From contig JAUPSS010000002.1 in assembly GCA_040285825.1 (NCBI GenBank), positions 496,001-560,000 of the forward strand: DNA of 64,000 bases, written 5' to 3'. This document shows positions 1 to 10,238 of the stretch, piece by piece (position 1 is the first letter of the stretch; every line of letters begins with the position of its first letter). This stretch comes from Eukaryota sp. TZLM1-RC (Eukaryota > Metamonada: BaSk clade). Under the pieces are notes generated by a model. The model saw nothing but the letters and a program-made list of their open reading frames with translations. It was not told the origin of the DNA and ran no database searches. The translations under genes and the position numbers were made by a program.

Positions 1-430
1 CGAATACTCTCCTTAATTGGAGGGATGTTACTGCTAACATCATGGCCGTTGCAGCCATCAATTAATGATGCCTGTGACTTCGTGGTAACAGCAAAAATGT
101 AAATAATTGTTCACCTTCTGTACAAACGTTAGAATTGTTAGTTATTGCTAACGCTTTGAATTTCTGTTGCTCGCTTGAAGTAAGAAAACTCTCCCTAGAA
201 GGAAGGAGCTCCGAGGAGTTGTTAGGGTATGTGTACAGTTCTGTCACATCAACAACGTGATTACCACTCTCCTTATTGGGGAGGTGACTTTCTTTTTGCA
301 TACAAATAAAGCATACTATAAAGGTAATGTAATTTATTATCAGGAGAAATACAATTCATTCAACTTAACGTAAAACTATAAAACTAAAGCTATCAATACT
401 ATTAAAGACTAACAAATTGAGCAAATATTA
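1..430. other. No recognisable gene
   Basis: The stretch holds a 79-codon minus-strand open frame (62..301) that I cannot match to any family and that may be chance or a gene end cut by the window edge. No RNA gene, repeat or clear regulatory site is visible. Confidence 0.4.
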
Positions 431-720
431 TGTATCTTACAAACATATTGATTGTCAACTGTAGTTTGTTTAACATGACTGTTACAACCTTGAATTGTGG
501 AGCATTCATAAAATGCAAGCTTACATTCACAAGCAAAATACTGAAAGTTGGTTGTTAAAAAACATTATTCAACAGTTTAGCAACCCAAAAGACACTTTTA
601 TACTAATGGCTGATTATGGTAAAAACGGTTCTAAAAATTTGAAACAACAGAGAATTGATGCATTGGATGGTTTCAATTTCTCAATATAAATTGATATGAA
701 GTTTAGTTGTCATCAGTAAT
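430..720 (+). pseudogene. FzA: Fanzor-like RuvC-II scrap
   Basis: A 64-codon open frame at 495..689 contains the block NPKDTFILMADYGKNGSKN preceded by a basic/polar helix-like stretch (MQAYIHKQNTESWLLKNI). This resembles the region just before the zinc finger of classical Fanzor proteins, where a 'fg.pkdt.iv.GD' segment follows a 'k.y.....se..l...i...f' helix. After the stop the shifted frame reads IDMKFSCHQ, which could be a decayed version of the 'DE.(k/r)TSC' box with the Glu lost. No RuvC-I or RuvC-III remains. It is unlike the other Fanzors in this window, so it would be a separate lineage. The call rests on pattern resemblance only. Confidence 0.35.
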
Positions 721-784
721 CTTCAACCTGATGATTATGAAACTTTTACTTTATCAAAGTACATTGTATATTTTGAACTGGTTG

Positions 785-1868
785 TCAACGCAAAGTTCCA
801 CTGTTTTTGTATTAAATAAAGAAATTTCAAAAATTGATGTAGAAAAATGGAGTTGACGCTTTCTCCATTCATCCAATGGCAATATTCCAGAAAAGAATGT
901 TTTAAATTTAAAATACACTCTTCGAACATTACAGAAACGATTGACTGGCTTGTGTGAAAATGATCTTTATAATAATATCTGCAGCTCGGCTGTTTTAAAT
1001 CAAGATCTTCACTCATTGTTATTGGAAAAGGGTGTTTGTGAAAACAGGTCATCGGATTCTTCACTTTTTGTGACCATTGTACCACGAAAATTTGGACTGT
1101 GTGCTACTAATGAAGCATTTGTCACAAAAATGAGATTATATTTGAATATCCCCATTAATCAATTATTATCAAAAGAAAAATGTATTTGTTCGAATTCATC
1201 TCAGCTCACTTTGCGACGTACTCTGAATTGTTCGGAATTGATAACTTATCGTTCTTCATTACATGATGCTGTTGGAGACACTGTTTTCAATATGGCACAA
1301 ACTGCAAGAATATCGTGTATCAAAGAACCTGTGCTGAAGGAAACACTTTCTCTGAATAATTTTGGTTCTGATGATAGAGGTGATATATACTGTGATTGGA
1401 TTGATAAATCTGAAGCTGTTGTTGACTTTGTCTCATGTAATGTTGCAAATGATACTTTGGGTCACAGAAGAAAACTTAATCCTGTGAGTGCTCTTGATTT
1501 TAAAGCAAAAGAAAAAAATTGAAAATATGATAAGGATTTTGAAGAGGCTAACGCTGATAGAAATACACAGCTATTTTTTATTGCTTTCCCATTTCCGATA
1601 ATATACGGAAGATTATCAGTTGAAGCAGAAACTTTTTTGAATGACTTCCAAAAAATGGTTCAACAAAAAACAATGAAAAGATTTGATATTTTTTTATGGC
1701 GTTCTCGAATTCAATTTGCCATTATTAATAGATTACCTTGGTTTTTCAATCGAATAAGAGGAGCTTTAGCTAGACAGCAAGCAGATCAAGATTTTGTAGA
1801 GGAAATCTTGGTTCAATGATATTCGTCCCATTGGTTATGAATTAATTTAATTAATAATTAAGTGTGCG
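785..1868 (+). mobile_element. LINE family LA, copy 1: 5'-truncated RLE-type non-LTR retrotransposon
   Basis: This is the 3' part of the same element seen at 6121..7896. It encodes the post-RT region and the restriction-like endonuclease (RLE) domain. The frame is open at 941..1522 and resumes at 1637..1819 after a stop and frameshift. The zinc motif reads CICSNSSQLTLRRTLNC, so the His of the CxC...H...C knuckle (RHALNC in copy 2) is replaced by Arg. It is followed by EP and by RGDIYCDWIDKSEAVVDFV, which fits the R-x-D...D pattern of PD-(D/E)XK nucleases of RLE LINEs. The 3' tail with GTCCCATT.GTTATGA is shared with the other LA copies. I could not define a target-site duplication. It is dead on arrival, lacking the RT. 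Confidence 0.8.
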
Positions 1869-1927
1869 GAGCTTCCTTCATGTGACACAAATAATTGAAA
1901 TCATGTCATTTCTTTTTTGTTATCTCG

Positions 1928-2389
1928 ATGTGTTTGGGATCTTTCAACAGAATCCAGACATTTACTAGCGAGAACATCGAACTTCTCCAAAAAGCCTTTG
2001 ATATTCGTACAACAGTCTTCGTTGATGAACAACAAGTTCCAGAAGAGGAAGAAATCGATGACGATGACTACTCTCCATCTACATATCACTATCTTTTGAA
2101 TCATAATGATGTACCTATTGGTACAGCTAGATCCTTACATTCACTTGACAATTGCTCGGCCAAGATTGGCCGTGTAGCTATATTGAAAAGTCACAGAAAT
2201 AAAGGATATGGCAAATACTTAATCGAGTCGATACTGACCAATTTGAAGTCGATGGGCATTGCAATGGTTTCACTAGCCGGACAGCTTCAAAGTTTGGGAT
2301 TTTATCATTCTGTTGGTTTTAAAGAGGAAGGACCTGTGTTTTTAGATGCTGGCATTGAGCACAAAATGATGTTCAAGGCTCTGTCCTGA
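1928..2389 (+). CDS. GNAT-family N-acetyltransferase
   Basis: A 153-residue protein with the GNAT fold signature. The acetyl-CoA pyrophosphate loop (motif A, R/Q-x-x-G-x-G/A) is visible as RVAILKSHRNKGYGKYLIES, preceded by a beta strand with PIGTARS and followed by the motif-B like ...LQSLGFYHSVGFKEEGPVF. GFY..GF at the end is typical for small GNATs of the ElaA/YjdJ-like type, which acetylate small molecules or proteins; the substrate cannot be read from sequence. I chose ATG 1928 because the frame upstream of it has only a non-ATG start; a short intron linking an earlier ATG at 1903 was tested and does not keep frame. It lies between a LINE and the AP-4 epsilon gene, both on the same strand. 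Confidence 0.8.
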   Translation: MCLGSFNRIQTFTSENIELLQKAFDIRTTVFVDEQQVPEEEEIDDDDYSPSTYHYLLNHNDVPIGTARSLHSLDNCSAKIGRVAILKSHRNKGYGKYLIESILTNLKSMGIAMVSLAGQLQSLGFYHSVGFKEEGPVFLDAGIEHKMMFKALS

Positions 2390-2835
2390 CCAATGTTATT
2401 GTTCTGCTTTTGGATTGATTTAGCAAATCAAGAATTAGGTGTCTGTTCCATTTATCTAGGTTGTATACTTTGCTCAACTCTTGACATGTTTAATGATTAA
2501 ATATTTATATTATGAATCCCGCTATCAAATAACTCATCTTCATTAACACAAACAACAATAAACCTAAATCTCTGGAGACAATCTTGATTGAGCCAGTACC
2601 TCATCCACGATGTACGGATATTATTGATCAGCTACATCTTTGAATGAACATTAGCTTCGTCATTAACATTATCATATTTTGTTGACATTACTACTTGTTT
2701 GTTTCAAATAGCACACAGGAAAATTAAACCATTAACGCAGCTGAAAAAGAAAATTGTTTTTAAAATTCTTGAAAACATCACTCTTCACCAACGTAAACGA
2801 CACTTATTCTTTCGTTACAGACAATATCAGTAACA
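2390..2835. other. Intergenic, AP-4 epsilon upstream region
   Basis: AT-rich, with no open frame or repeat that I recognise. It must hold the GNAT terminator and the AP-4 epsilon promoter, but I see no clear motif. Confidence 0.5.
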
Positions 2836-5800
2836 ATGGTTCTCCGAGACTTCTCTTCCCAAATTAAGGCCGTTGCGGATGCCAGATTCAAGAATGATGA
2901 AGAAAAGGTTATGCAGAGTGAAGTCCTTGCTCTGAAGAAGGTCATGACATCTTCTGATATGAATCTCAAGAAAACCAGTGAGATGGTTCTTCGTGTAATA
3001 TACGCTGAAATGCTTGGCTACGATGCTTCTTTTGGCTATATCCACGCTGTCAACCTCACTCAGGCTGAACAGCTCATTCCCAAACGTATTGGTTACCTTG
3101 CCTGCTCCCTATGCCTTCACCCTGACCATGACCTGCTCGTCCTCTTGGTTAATTCTCTCCAACGAGATCTTCGCTCCAAGAACCCTCTCATCATCTCCAT
3201 CGCCCTCTCTGCTGCATGCCGTCTCCTAAGTGCTGAAATGATTCCTGCTGTCGTTGACCAAGTATTTGATCTAGTAACTCACAAGCAGCCTCTTGTCAGA
3301 AAGAAGTCCCTGTCCTGCCTTCACTCCTTCTTTGAACGCTCCCCTTCCTCCATTCAATCCCACCTTAAACTCTTTCCCCAAGCCCTTATTGATAAGTCGC
3401 CTTCAGTCATTGGTGTTGCTGTTCTTGCACTGTGCACACTCTCCAAGAATGCCCCTGACGTATATCGATACACTGTTCCTTCTTTAATCTCTCTCCTTCG
3501 TCAAGTCGGGGATAACCTCTTCCCTGTGGGTTACAGCTACCGCAAGTTCCCTCATCCATGGTTGCAGACTCATTTGCTCCGTTGTTTGGCTTATCTATGT
3601 GAAGAAGACGTTGATACTGCTGATTCTGTCTCTGTCGTGATTACTGAAATCTTACTCAAAAGGGACACAAACTCAAACATTGGAGCAGCAATAACCTTTG
3701 AGTCAATAAGAACCGCATCAGCAGTGCTTAGTTGCTATGATGACGATGACTATTCATCTAATGTGTCGTCATTGTATGATGTTGTTTCTCAAACTGTGTC
3801 GCAGTTTATAAGCTCAGAACAACCAAATTACAAGTACATGGGACTTCAAATGCTTACACACTTGGTTTGCCACACTCCTTCTGTTGCTTTGGTTCACCAG
3901 GTTGCTGTTCTACACTGCTTGGAGGACTCTGATGATACCATTAGGAAATGCACGTTGGAATTGTTGTACAGAATGGCTTCCAGTGATAATTTGGAAGTTA
4001 TTGTTGATAGACTATTAGAATATTTAAGGGAATACGGAGCTGTAGACAGTAGGTTAACATCGACACTTGTATCACGTGTGGTTTCCCTTGCCGAAAGATT
4101 TTCTTCTTCTCTTTCTTGGTTTGTTTCCATTGTATGTCAGTTATACGAAGCTGCAAACGGTGTTGTTGATGACAGCGTCACCCTTAACTTGATCAATGTT
4201 TCTAGTTTTGGCGAGGTTGGTGACTTGGAAGCAAAGAAAATAGTTGATTGTTTCATTAATCTGTCTGGAAAAACTCCTTTTTCTTTAATTGGTTTAGGTT
4301 GTCATTTTATTGGTAATTTTACTCGTATTGATCATTATAGGGATTCCTTGAGGGTTCTGAAAGGGTATTTGACTAATGTTTTGCTGTATGGTACGGAATC
4401 AATTACTGCTAGTTCTATCAATGTTGTTTCAATAATCTCAGCAGCTTTAAATTTAATTTCTAAATATGGAACTTCTGAAATTGATCAGGAACTATCTGAT
4501 TTGATTGCTGACGTTGCCACTGGAGTCTATTCATCAGTTGTCAACATTTCGGCACGTCATTCAGCCGTTGAATTCACAAGACTTTGTCACTCTCTTTCTG
4601 AGCTACTTGTTGACTTTCAACGACCTCTTGACTGTGATGACTTTGATGATTTTGAACTTGCCGTATCCGATATCGCGTCTAATGCTCTTGACAATGGGGC
4701 ACTCTCCTATGAGCCCCAAAGCCAAAGAGTTGACTACACTCGCAAGCTGGAATCCACTGATGAACCCCAAGACCCATCATCATCATTGCGTTTCGATGCT
4801 TATGAAGAGCCAGTAGATCAAACCCCAGTGGAACAATCAGAACAGGAGCAATTACCAGTAGTTGAGGAGAATCTAAAGTTGAAGGAAAGTGGAGTTGCTA
4901 AGAAATGGGGAAAGGGGGGTCTTATCAAATCATCAGCAACCAGTCAACAATCACACGTATCCAGGTCAGAATCACCTTCTCTTGATGCAGGTCTGGGGGT
5001 AGTTTCTAGATCATCTGAGCCGTTACCTTCCCAGAAGCTGGACATTGGCCAACGTCGAGCCGTTGAAAAGGTAGTGGAGGATCAGCATTTGGATGAAGAC
5101 AAACAGCAGTTGGCTAATGCGCTGTTTGGGGGTGTTAAGAAAAGAAAAGCTGTTAGAGAGAAGAAAACGACAGTTGATACGTCACACGCTCAGAAAGTCG
5201 ATGAATTTGATCTTTTGGGTGATTTGAGTGTTGCCCCAAGTACTGATTCTCCTTTTTGCTCACCAAGGAAGCAAGATGAAGATTTGTTGTCAGCGTTTAT
5301 GGTTTCTGGTGACTCTGATAATCTTGATTTAAATACTGTTCCTAATTTAGCTTTTTTGAAGGAACACTCAATCATCTCTGATTGTTCGTCTCTCACACGA
5401 GAAGTGATTGCACAGGATGACGTGATTCATTTATCAGAAGCAGTTATTAACTCTTCCAAAAGAGGAAAGTTGCTCTTGATTGCCAACAAATCAAAGCAAT
5501 CAGTTTCTGTTCTTTCTTTGACTGGGTTGTCCAGGTTTTCACTATATCATGATTCATCTGTTTCTGTAGGTGGTAACAAGTTGGTTTTGCCTGCTCTGGA
5601 TTCTGGGAGGACTATTGGAGTGTTTATTAGTCCAAAGAACATTGCTTCACTTTCGAGTGATGTTTTCGAATTGTCAATAACTTGGAAATTTTCATCTGAT
5701 TCACCAGAAAAGATTATTAATTGTAATGTAGCATTTGATTTGGGTTTGTTCATCACCAAATGGGCTCTCAAAACTCCCCAGTTTGGTAAATTATGGAGCA

Positions 5801-6069
5801 CTCTTCACAATAGCCAGAAATGTAACCTCAAGTTTTCAAACCCCAACCCCCGAAACTGGATTAATTACCTTGAAAGTAGAACTGGTATAACTGCTGTTGA
5901 CGTTTCTGGATCAGAAGGTATTTCAGCCCTTCAGTTAGCCATTGGGGAAGGTGTAAAGGTTTTGGTTCATGCTAGGTTGGGTAATGGTAGTGTTTTAATT
6001 ACGATCAAATCTAGTGAAGCTTCTATATTAGCTCATGTAGCCAAATACATTGTTGCTAGATGTAAGTAA
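2836..6069 (+). CDS. AP4E1: AP-4 adaptor complex subunit epsilon
   Basis: A 1,077-residue single-exon gene for the large epsilon subunit of the AP-4 coat adaptor, which sorts cargo at the trans-Golgi network without clathrin. The N-terminal adaptin HEAT-repeat trunk covers about residues 1-560. It contains segments diagnostic for epsilon over gamma/alpha: PHPWLQTHLLRCLAYL (compare PAPWLQIQLLRIL in AP4E1) and YKYMGLQMLTHLV...VLHCLEDSDDTIRKCTLELLYR in halves around residues 330-380. Residues about 600-860 are a charged, low-complexity hinge; the last 200 residues form the appendage ('ear'). The length is close to the family's (about 1,100). The 5' third is visibly richer in C-ending codons than the 3' third. 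A LINE sits 51 nt past the stop. Confidence 0.88.
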   Translation: MVLRDFSSQIKAVADARFKNDEEKVMQSEVLALKKVMTSSDMNLKKTSEMVLRVIYAEMLGYDASFGYIHAVNLTQAEQLIPKRIGYLACSLCLHPDHDLLVLLVNSLQRDLRSKNPLIISIALSAACRLLSAEMIPAVVDQVFDLVTHKQPLVRKKSLSCLHSFFERSPSSIQSHLKLFPQALIDKSPSVIGVAVLALCTLSKNAPDVYRYTVPSLISLLRQVGDNLFPVGYSYRKFPHPWLQTHLLRCLAYLCEEDVDTADSVSVVITEILLKRDTNSNIGAAITFESIRTASAVLSCYDDDDYSSNVSSLYDVVSQTVSQFISSEQPNYKYMGLQMLTHLVCHTPSVALVHQVAVLHCLEDSDDTIRKCTLELLYRMASSDNLEVIVDRLLEYLREYGAVDSRLTSTLVSRVVSLAERFSSSLSWFVSIVCQLYEAANGVVDDSVTLNLINVSSFGEVGDLEAKKIVDCFINLSGKTPFSLIGLGCHFIGNFTRIDHYRDSLRVLKGYLTNVLLYGTESITASSINVVSIISAALNLISKYGTSEIDQELSDLIADVATGVYSSVVNISARHSAVEFTRLCHSLSELLVDFQRPLDCDDFDDFELAVSDIASNALDNGALSYEPQSQRVDYTRKLESTDEPQDPSSSLRFDAYEEPVDQTPVEQSEQEQLPVVEENLKLKESGVAKKWGKGGLIKSSATSQQSHVSRSESPSLDAGLGVVSRSSEPLPSQKLDIGQRRAVEKVVEDQHLDEDKQQLANALFGGVKKRKAVREKKTTVDTSHAQKVDEFDLLGDLSVAPSTDSPFCSPRKQDEDLLSAFMVSGDSDNLDLNTVPNLAFLKEHSIISDCSSLTREVIAQDDVIHLSEAVINSSKRGKLLLIANKSKQSVSVLSLTGLSRFSLYHDSSVSVGGNKLVLPALDSGRTIGVFISPKNIASLSSDVFELSITWKFSSDSPEKIINCNVAFDLGLFITKWALKTPQFGKLWSTLHNSQKCNLKFSNPNPRNWINYLESRTGITAVDVSGSEGISALQLAIGEGVKVLVHARLGNGSVLITIKSSEASILAHVAKYIVARCK

Positions 6070-6120
6070 AAATGTTTTGTTATAAATGATTTATTTGTTT
6101 CTGTTTTTCTTCAATTGATT

Positions 6121-7896
6121 GTTTTTCATTCATCCTATTCTACTGCAAATTCAAGAGATGTTTCCTTCACTAAAAATGATTGCATATATGGATGATGTTG
6201 TGCTTATTGGTGAATTAAATATTGTGAAAAAAGCAACTGTATGTTTTAAAGAATTATTTACCAAAATTGGTCTCCGACTTAATTTACTTAAATGTGTTTT
6301 GTTATCGAATTCTCCAGTTTCCACAATAATTGATGATATTGAAATTCAAGCCAAATTATATTCAATTGATGCTATTCGTCATTTGGGTTCGTTTTTAGGA
6401 AATAATGATGAAATTACCAAAAAATTGTTTGAAAAGTTGAACTCAATTTCTGACAAAATTGACCGAATGATGAATTTAGATATAAAAAAACACATCAAAT
6501 TTACCATTATAAGACTGTGTTTTAGTTCCAATTTTAATCATATATTTCGATCTACAAATCCTCTCGTCACTAGACCTTTGGCTCAAAAGTTTAATGAGTT
6601 ACGTGCAAAAGTTCTGTCTCAATTACTGGGATGTAAAATGTTTCAAATTCCAGATCATGCTTACCTTAGTCCACAATATGGTGGTTTAGGGTGGACGAAG
6701 GCTTCTATTCTTACCTCGTGTGCTTTTTGTTGGTGGATGCAGAAATGCAATCTTTGAGTTCTCCGAAAGATTTGCAGATTGGGAAGATTTATTGATGACA
6801 ACGCAAAGTTCCACTGTTTTTGCATTAAATGAAGAAATTTCAAGAATTGATGTAGAAAAATGGGGTCGATGTTTTCCCCAATCATTCAATGGCAATATTC
6901 CAGAAAAAAATGTTTTAAATTTGAAGTACACTCTTCGAACATTACAGAAAAGATTGACTGGAATGTATGAAAAAGATCTTTATAATAATATTTGCAGCTC
7001 GGCTGTTTTAAATCAAGATCTTCACTCATTGTTATTGGAAAAGGGTGTTTGTGAAAACAAGGTGTCAGATTCTTCACTTTTTGTAACCATTGTACCACGA
7101 AGATTTGGATTGTGTGCTACTAATGAAGCATTTGTAACAAAAATGAGATTATATTTGAACATCCCCATTAACCAATTATTATCAAAAGAAAAATGTATTT
7201 GTTCGAATTCACCTCAACTCACTTTGCGCCATGCTCTAAATTGCTCTAAATTGATAACTTATCGTTCTTCATTACATGATGCTGTTAGAGACACTGTTTT
7301 CAATATGGCACAAACTGCAAGGATATCGTGTATCAAAGAGCCCCTGCTGAAAGAAACACTTTCTCTGAATAATTTTGGTTCTGATGATAGAGGTGATGTA
7401 TACTGTGATTGGATTGATAATTCTGAAGCTATTGTTGACTTTGTCTCATGTAATGTTGCAAACGATACTTTGGTTCACAGAAGAAAACTTAATCCTGTGG
7501 CTGCTCTGGATTTTAAAGCAAAAGAAAAACATAGAAAATATGATAAAGAAATTGAAGATGCAGATATCGATAGAAATACACAGCTGGTTTTTATTGCTTT
7601 TCCATTTTCGATAAATGGAAGATTATCAGTTGAAGCAGAAACTTTTTTTGGATGACTTCCAAAAAATGGTGAAAGAAAAAACAATGAAAAGATTTGATAT
7701 TTTTTTATGGCGTTCACGGATTCAATTTGCCATTATTAATAGATTACCGCGGTTTTTCAATCGAATTAGAGAAGCTTTAGCTAGACAGCAAGCAAATCAA
7801 GATTTTGTAGAGGAAATCTTGGTTTAATGATAGTCGTCCCATTAGTTATGATTTAATTTAATCAAGTGTGCAAATTCAATAAATTAATAATTTAAA
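6121..7896 (+). mobile_element. LINE family LA, copy 2: 5'-truncated RT + RLE
   Basis: The element begins inside the reverse transcriptase just before its catalytic box (AYMDDVVLIGE, intact) and runs through the thumb, the CICSNSPQLTLRHALNC zinc motif and the RLE core (RGDVYCDWIDNSEAIVDFV). Coding is broken: 6119..6757, then a shifted frame at 6720..7655, then 7615..7827. It is bounded by an 11-bp target-site duplication TTCAATTGATT at 6110..6120 and 7897..7907, which proves insertion into the 3' flank of the AP-4 epsilon gene, 41-51 nt after its stop. 5' truncation fits target-primed reverse transcription. It could change 3' end formation of the host gene. Confidence 0.88.
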
Positions 7897-7907
7897 TTCA
7901 ATTGATT

Positions 7908-8526
7908 CTTTTCTTTGGATTTATCCCCAGTTATAGTGGTTCGTACTTGTGCTGTTTCCAACAATTACTGAAGGCATAATGGGGATTTTTGAATTGCACA
8001 AATGAATTGAAACTTGAAACAAGTTACAAGTAGCAAAAAAAACTCTGAATATGTGAGGAATAAAAGACTAATAAAAAGAATTATTGAATCACCTTCATTA
8101 AAGATTCCTTCGATTTATTGAGAAATTGATTTGTTGCACATGAAAAACTGGAAATTGCACAACTGCTTTATCAAGATCATAAAACGAGAACAATCGACAT
8201 CTTCAATGCAAATTATTTTTTCAATTAACAATATGCTGACCAAATACAATAATAACTTTCACTCTAGATGAAACACATCAAGCTGCTATAAATGTTCGTT
8301 AATCGTACATATTGAACAACAACAAATACTCTCCCCAATTCCACTGTTATCAAAATTTAAATTAGTTCAAAAAGAAACACAAGGTCTTGAGTGTAACCAA
8401 AACTAGATGGTGTTAACAGTGTAGTTTAAGTACACTAATTGTAGTTCCAATAAGACTCCTGGCTATTACTTGAAACCATTTTATAAGACTCTCAATTCTG
8501 TATACTCCGAAGTGAATGTCATCAGC
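7908..8526. other. Intergenic, no gene seen
   Basis: The displaced downstream flank of AP-4 epsilon (continuing from the LINE's target site) followed by AT-rich DNA. No RNA gene or repeat is visible. Confidence 0.45.
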
Positions 8527-9576
8527 AAACGATCTTAGTAGTGATGAATCAAAGCACACATCAAGATGACCATTTTGACATGCAAACGTGATGAGGAATC
8601 CTGTGCAATCAGATTGTTTCCAACTTTTTGTTAGAGTCGAAATCATTCAAATGTCACTACATATCAGACGACTGTCGCAACAGAGGGTTTCTCCAACATT
8701 GACATCAAAGCCATCAAAGGATTCGTTTTCATCTTCATTAGAAATGACAGAACAACTTCTCAATATTCAAGAATCAATACAGTCTCTCCGACGGGATGTC
8801 TTTGCTGAAATCAAATCACTTGCTTCGAAACTGGACAATATAACTCATAATTTACCAATAGTTAGTTCATCTGTGACTACTGGACCGACAACGCGATCTA
8901 AACGGTCAGCAGCAACATCAGAACCTAGTATAGCTAATGAACAAGTCGAAAATCCTGATACTAAACCCGCACACCACCTTTCTCCATCATTAAAGGAGGA
9001 GAACAACCTTCCCAAATATTTGCTATTCAAGACCTACATCCCAGAAGGTTGGTTTTTCCTTTGTCATGCTGAATTGGTTTTCAGTGCAATGAGATTTTAT
9101 GATTCTCCCCAGACAATAGACTTTCTCTGTGATGCAGTTGAAGAGCTTTCTATTCTTGATTTCAACATGTCTGTAATGCCTGTCGATATGGATGCCTCAT
9201 GGAGGAGGAAAATTCAGCAGACTGTTGAGACCTTCCCCTCAATTGTCCATTCTGATGACAGACTCGTCAGTCTAACTGAGTATGGGATGGATGCTTTTAC
9301 CTCTATAGGTATCAATCTTGGAACAGAGGAAGGTGTTGGTTTCACTAAAATCTGCCCAGGTCTTGATATTGAATGTCCACCACGCAAGCTTCCTCCAGGT
9401 TTTGAGTTTTTGACAGCTCAAGAACTTGAAGATAAATATGCTAAAACCATCTCCAATTTGGTTATACGGCGACCACGTAAGAAGAGTGCTACTAGTACAG
9501 TTGCAAAGAAACGCCCACGCAGGTCGTGATCTTTCCTCTCTTTGCCATTGAATAAACAATCATAATTTATTTCTTC
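8527..9576 (+). repeat. 1,050-bp dispersed unit, copy 1 (inverted copy at 32101..33150)
   Basis: The 1,050 bp match the reverse complement of 32101..33150 end to end with only scattered substitutions and, as far as I can align by eye, no indel. It carries one 313-codon ORF and ends shortly after AATAAA. There are no visible terminal inverted repeats, poly(A) tail or target-site duplication, so the mode of spread (retrogene, DNA element, segmental copy) is open. Confidence 0.85.
8591..9529 (+). CDS. Hypothetical protein of the 1,050-bp repeated unit
   Basis: About 312 residues; I do not recognise the family. ATG 8591 is the first in frame; ATG 8651 is an alternative giving MSLHIRRLSQQ. Residues about 45-90 look like a coiled coil (EMTEQLLNIQESIQSLRRD). 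This is followed by a Ser/Thr-rich linker with a TRSKRS basic patch, a folded-looking middle (KTYIPEGWFFLCHAELVFSA ... SWRRKIQQTVETFPSIV) and a basic C-terminus (RRPRKKSATS ... KKRPRRS) that resembles a nuclear-localisation signal. It differs from the copy at 32148..33086 by about a dozen residues, and both are open. This suggests recent duplication under constraint, or two very young copies. Confidence 0.6.
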   Translation: MRNPVQSDCFQLFVRVEIIQMSLHIRRLSQQRVSPTLTSKPSKDSFSSSLEMTEQLLNIQESIQSLRRDVFAEIKSLASKLDNITHNLPIVSSSVTTGPTTRSKRSAATSEPSIANEQVENPDTKPAHHLSPSLKEENNLPKYLLFKTYIPEGWFFLCHAELVFSAMRFYDSPQTIDFLCDAVEELSILDFNMSVMPVDMDASWRRKIQQTVETFPSIVHSDDRLVSLTEYGMDAFTSIGINLGTEEGVGFTKICPGLDIECPPRKLPPGFEFLTAQELEDKYAKTISNLVIRRPRKKSATSTVAKKRPRRS

Positions 9577-10238
9577 TGTGAAGTACATGATTTTGTCGAA
9601 ACCCAGTTGATAACATCAAAGTGATCTGTCCACTTCATCAACGTGGTTACTCTATTATCTATTTCAGGATACAGCATCTTTATCATGTCGGGGGCATGTA
9701 AAAGAAGAGCGGTGTTATGATACATTATGCTGGCATTGCCTCCATTTCTCACTGGCGTTTCAATGTGCTGCGAGAGTCACTTCTTCCAAAAACAGCACCC
9801 ATCACTACTTCTGAACATCTCAGCACATTACTTATCCTTAAAGTATTACTTGAATGCTAATGAAGTGGCCAGATACTACTCTTCCTTGTCAAAAGTTTGG
9901 TTGTCCAACTTGGTGTCATCAATACGCATGATTAAGCAACACTAAAATAACTGTGGGTGATAACTCAGAAGCATTGAATCACTCACACACACTTGTCGTA
10001 TGATGCTTCAATGGAAATGGTCAGTCTGTCCCTCTCTTAAATAACTTTGACAATTTAATAACTTTGCGCTGAACACCAGCATCTTGTGTCGTTTTTGTCA
10101 TAAAGGGACAGTTCAAGTCAAATTAACAGGACATCCTTTTACAAAAAAGTTGTGATAATAATAAGGTTATATTGATTTAAATTGAAAGTAAATCTACAAT
10201 GACTAAAAACTAAGAAAACTAATAATGCAAATCAAAAT
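9577..10238. other. Intergenic, no gene supported
   Basis: It contains short open frames on both strands (9567..9752 minus, 9727..9945 plus) with no recognisable features. I see nothing else. Confidence 0.4.

Noticed and set aside
1903-1950. 32-nt intron at the start of the GNAT gene
   Set aside because: GTTATC...AACAG at 1919..1950 looks like an intron, but joining ATG 1903 to the downstream frame fails by one nucleotide.
9272-9559. Open frame on the reverse strand of the 1,050-bp unit (also 32118..32405)
   Set aside because: Shadow of the longer ORF; the substitution pattern and start context favour the 312-residue frame.
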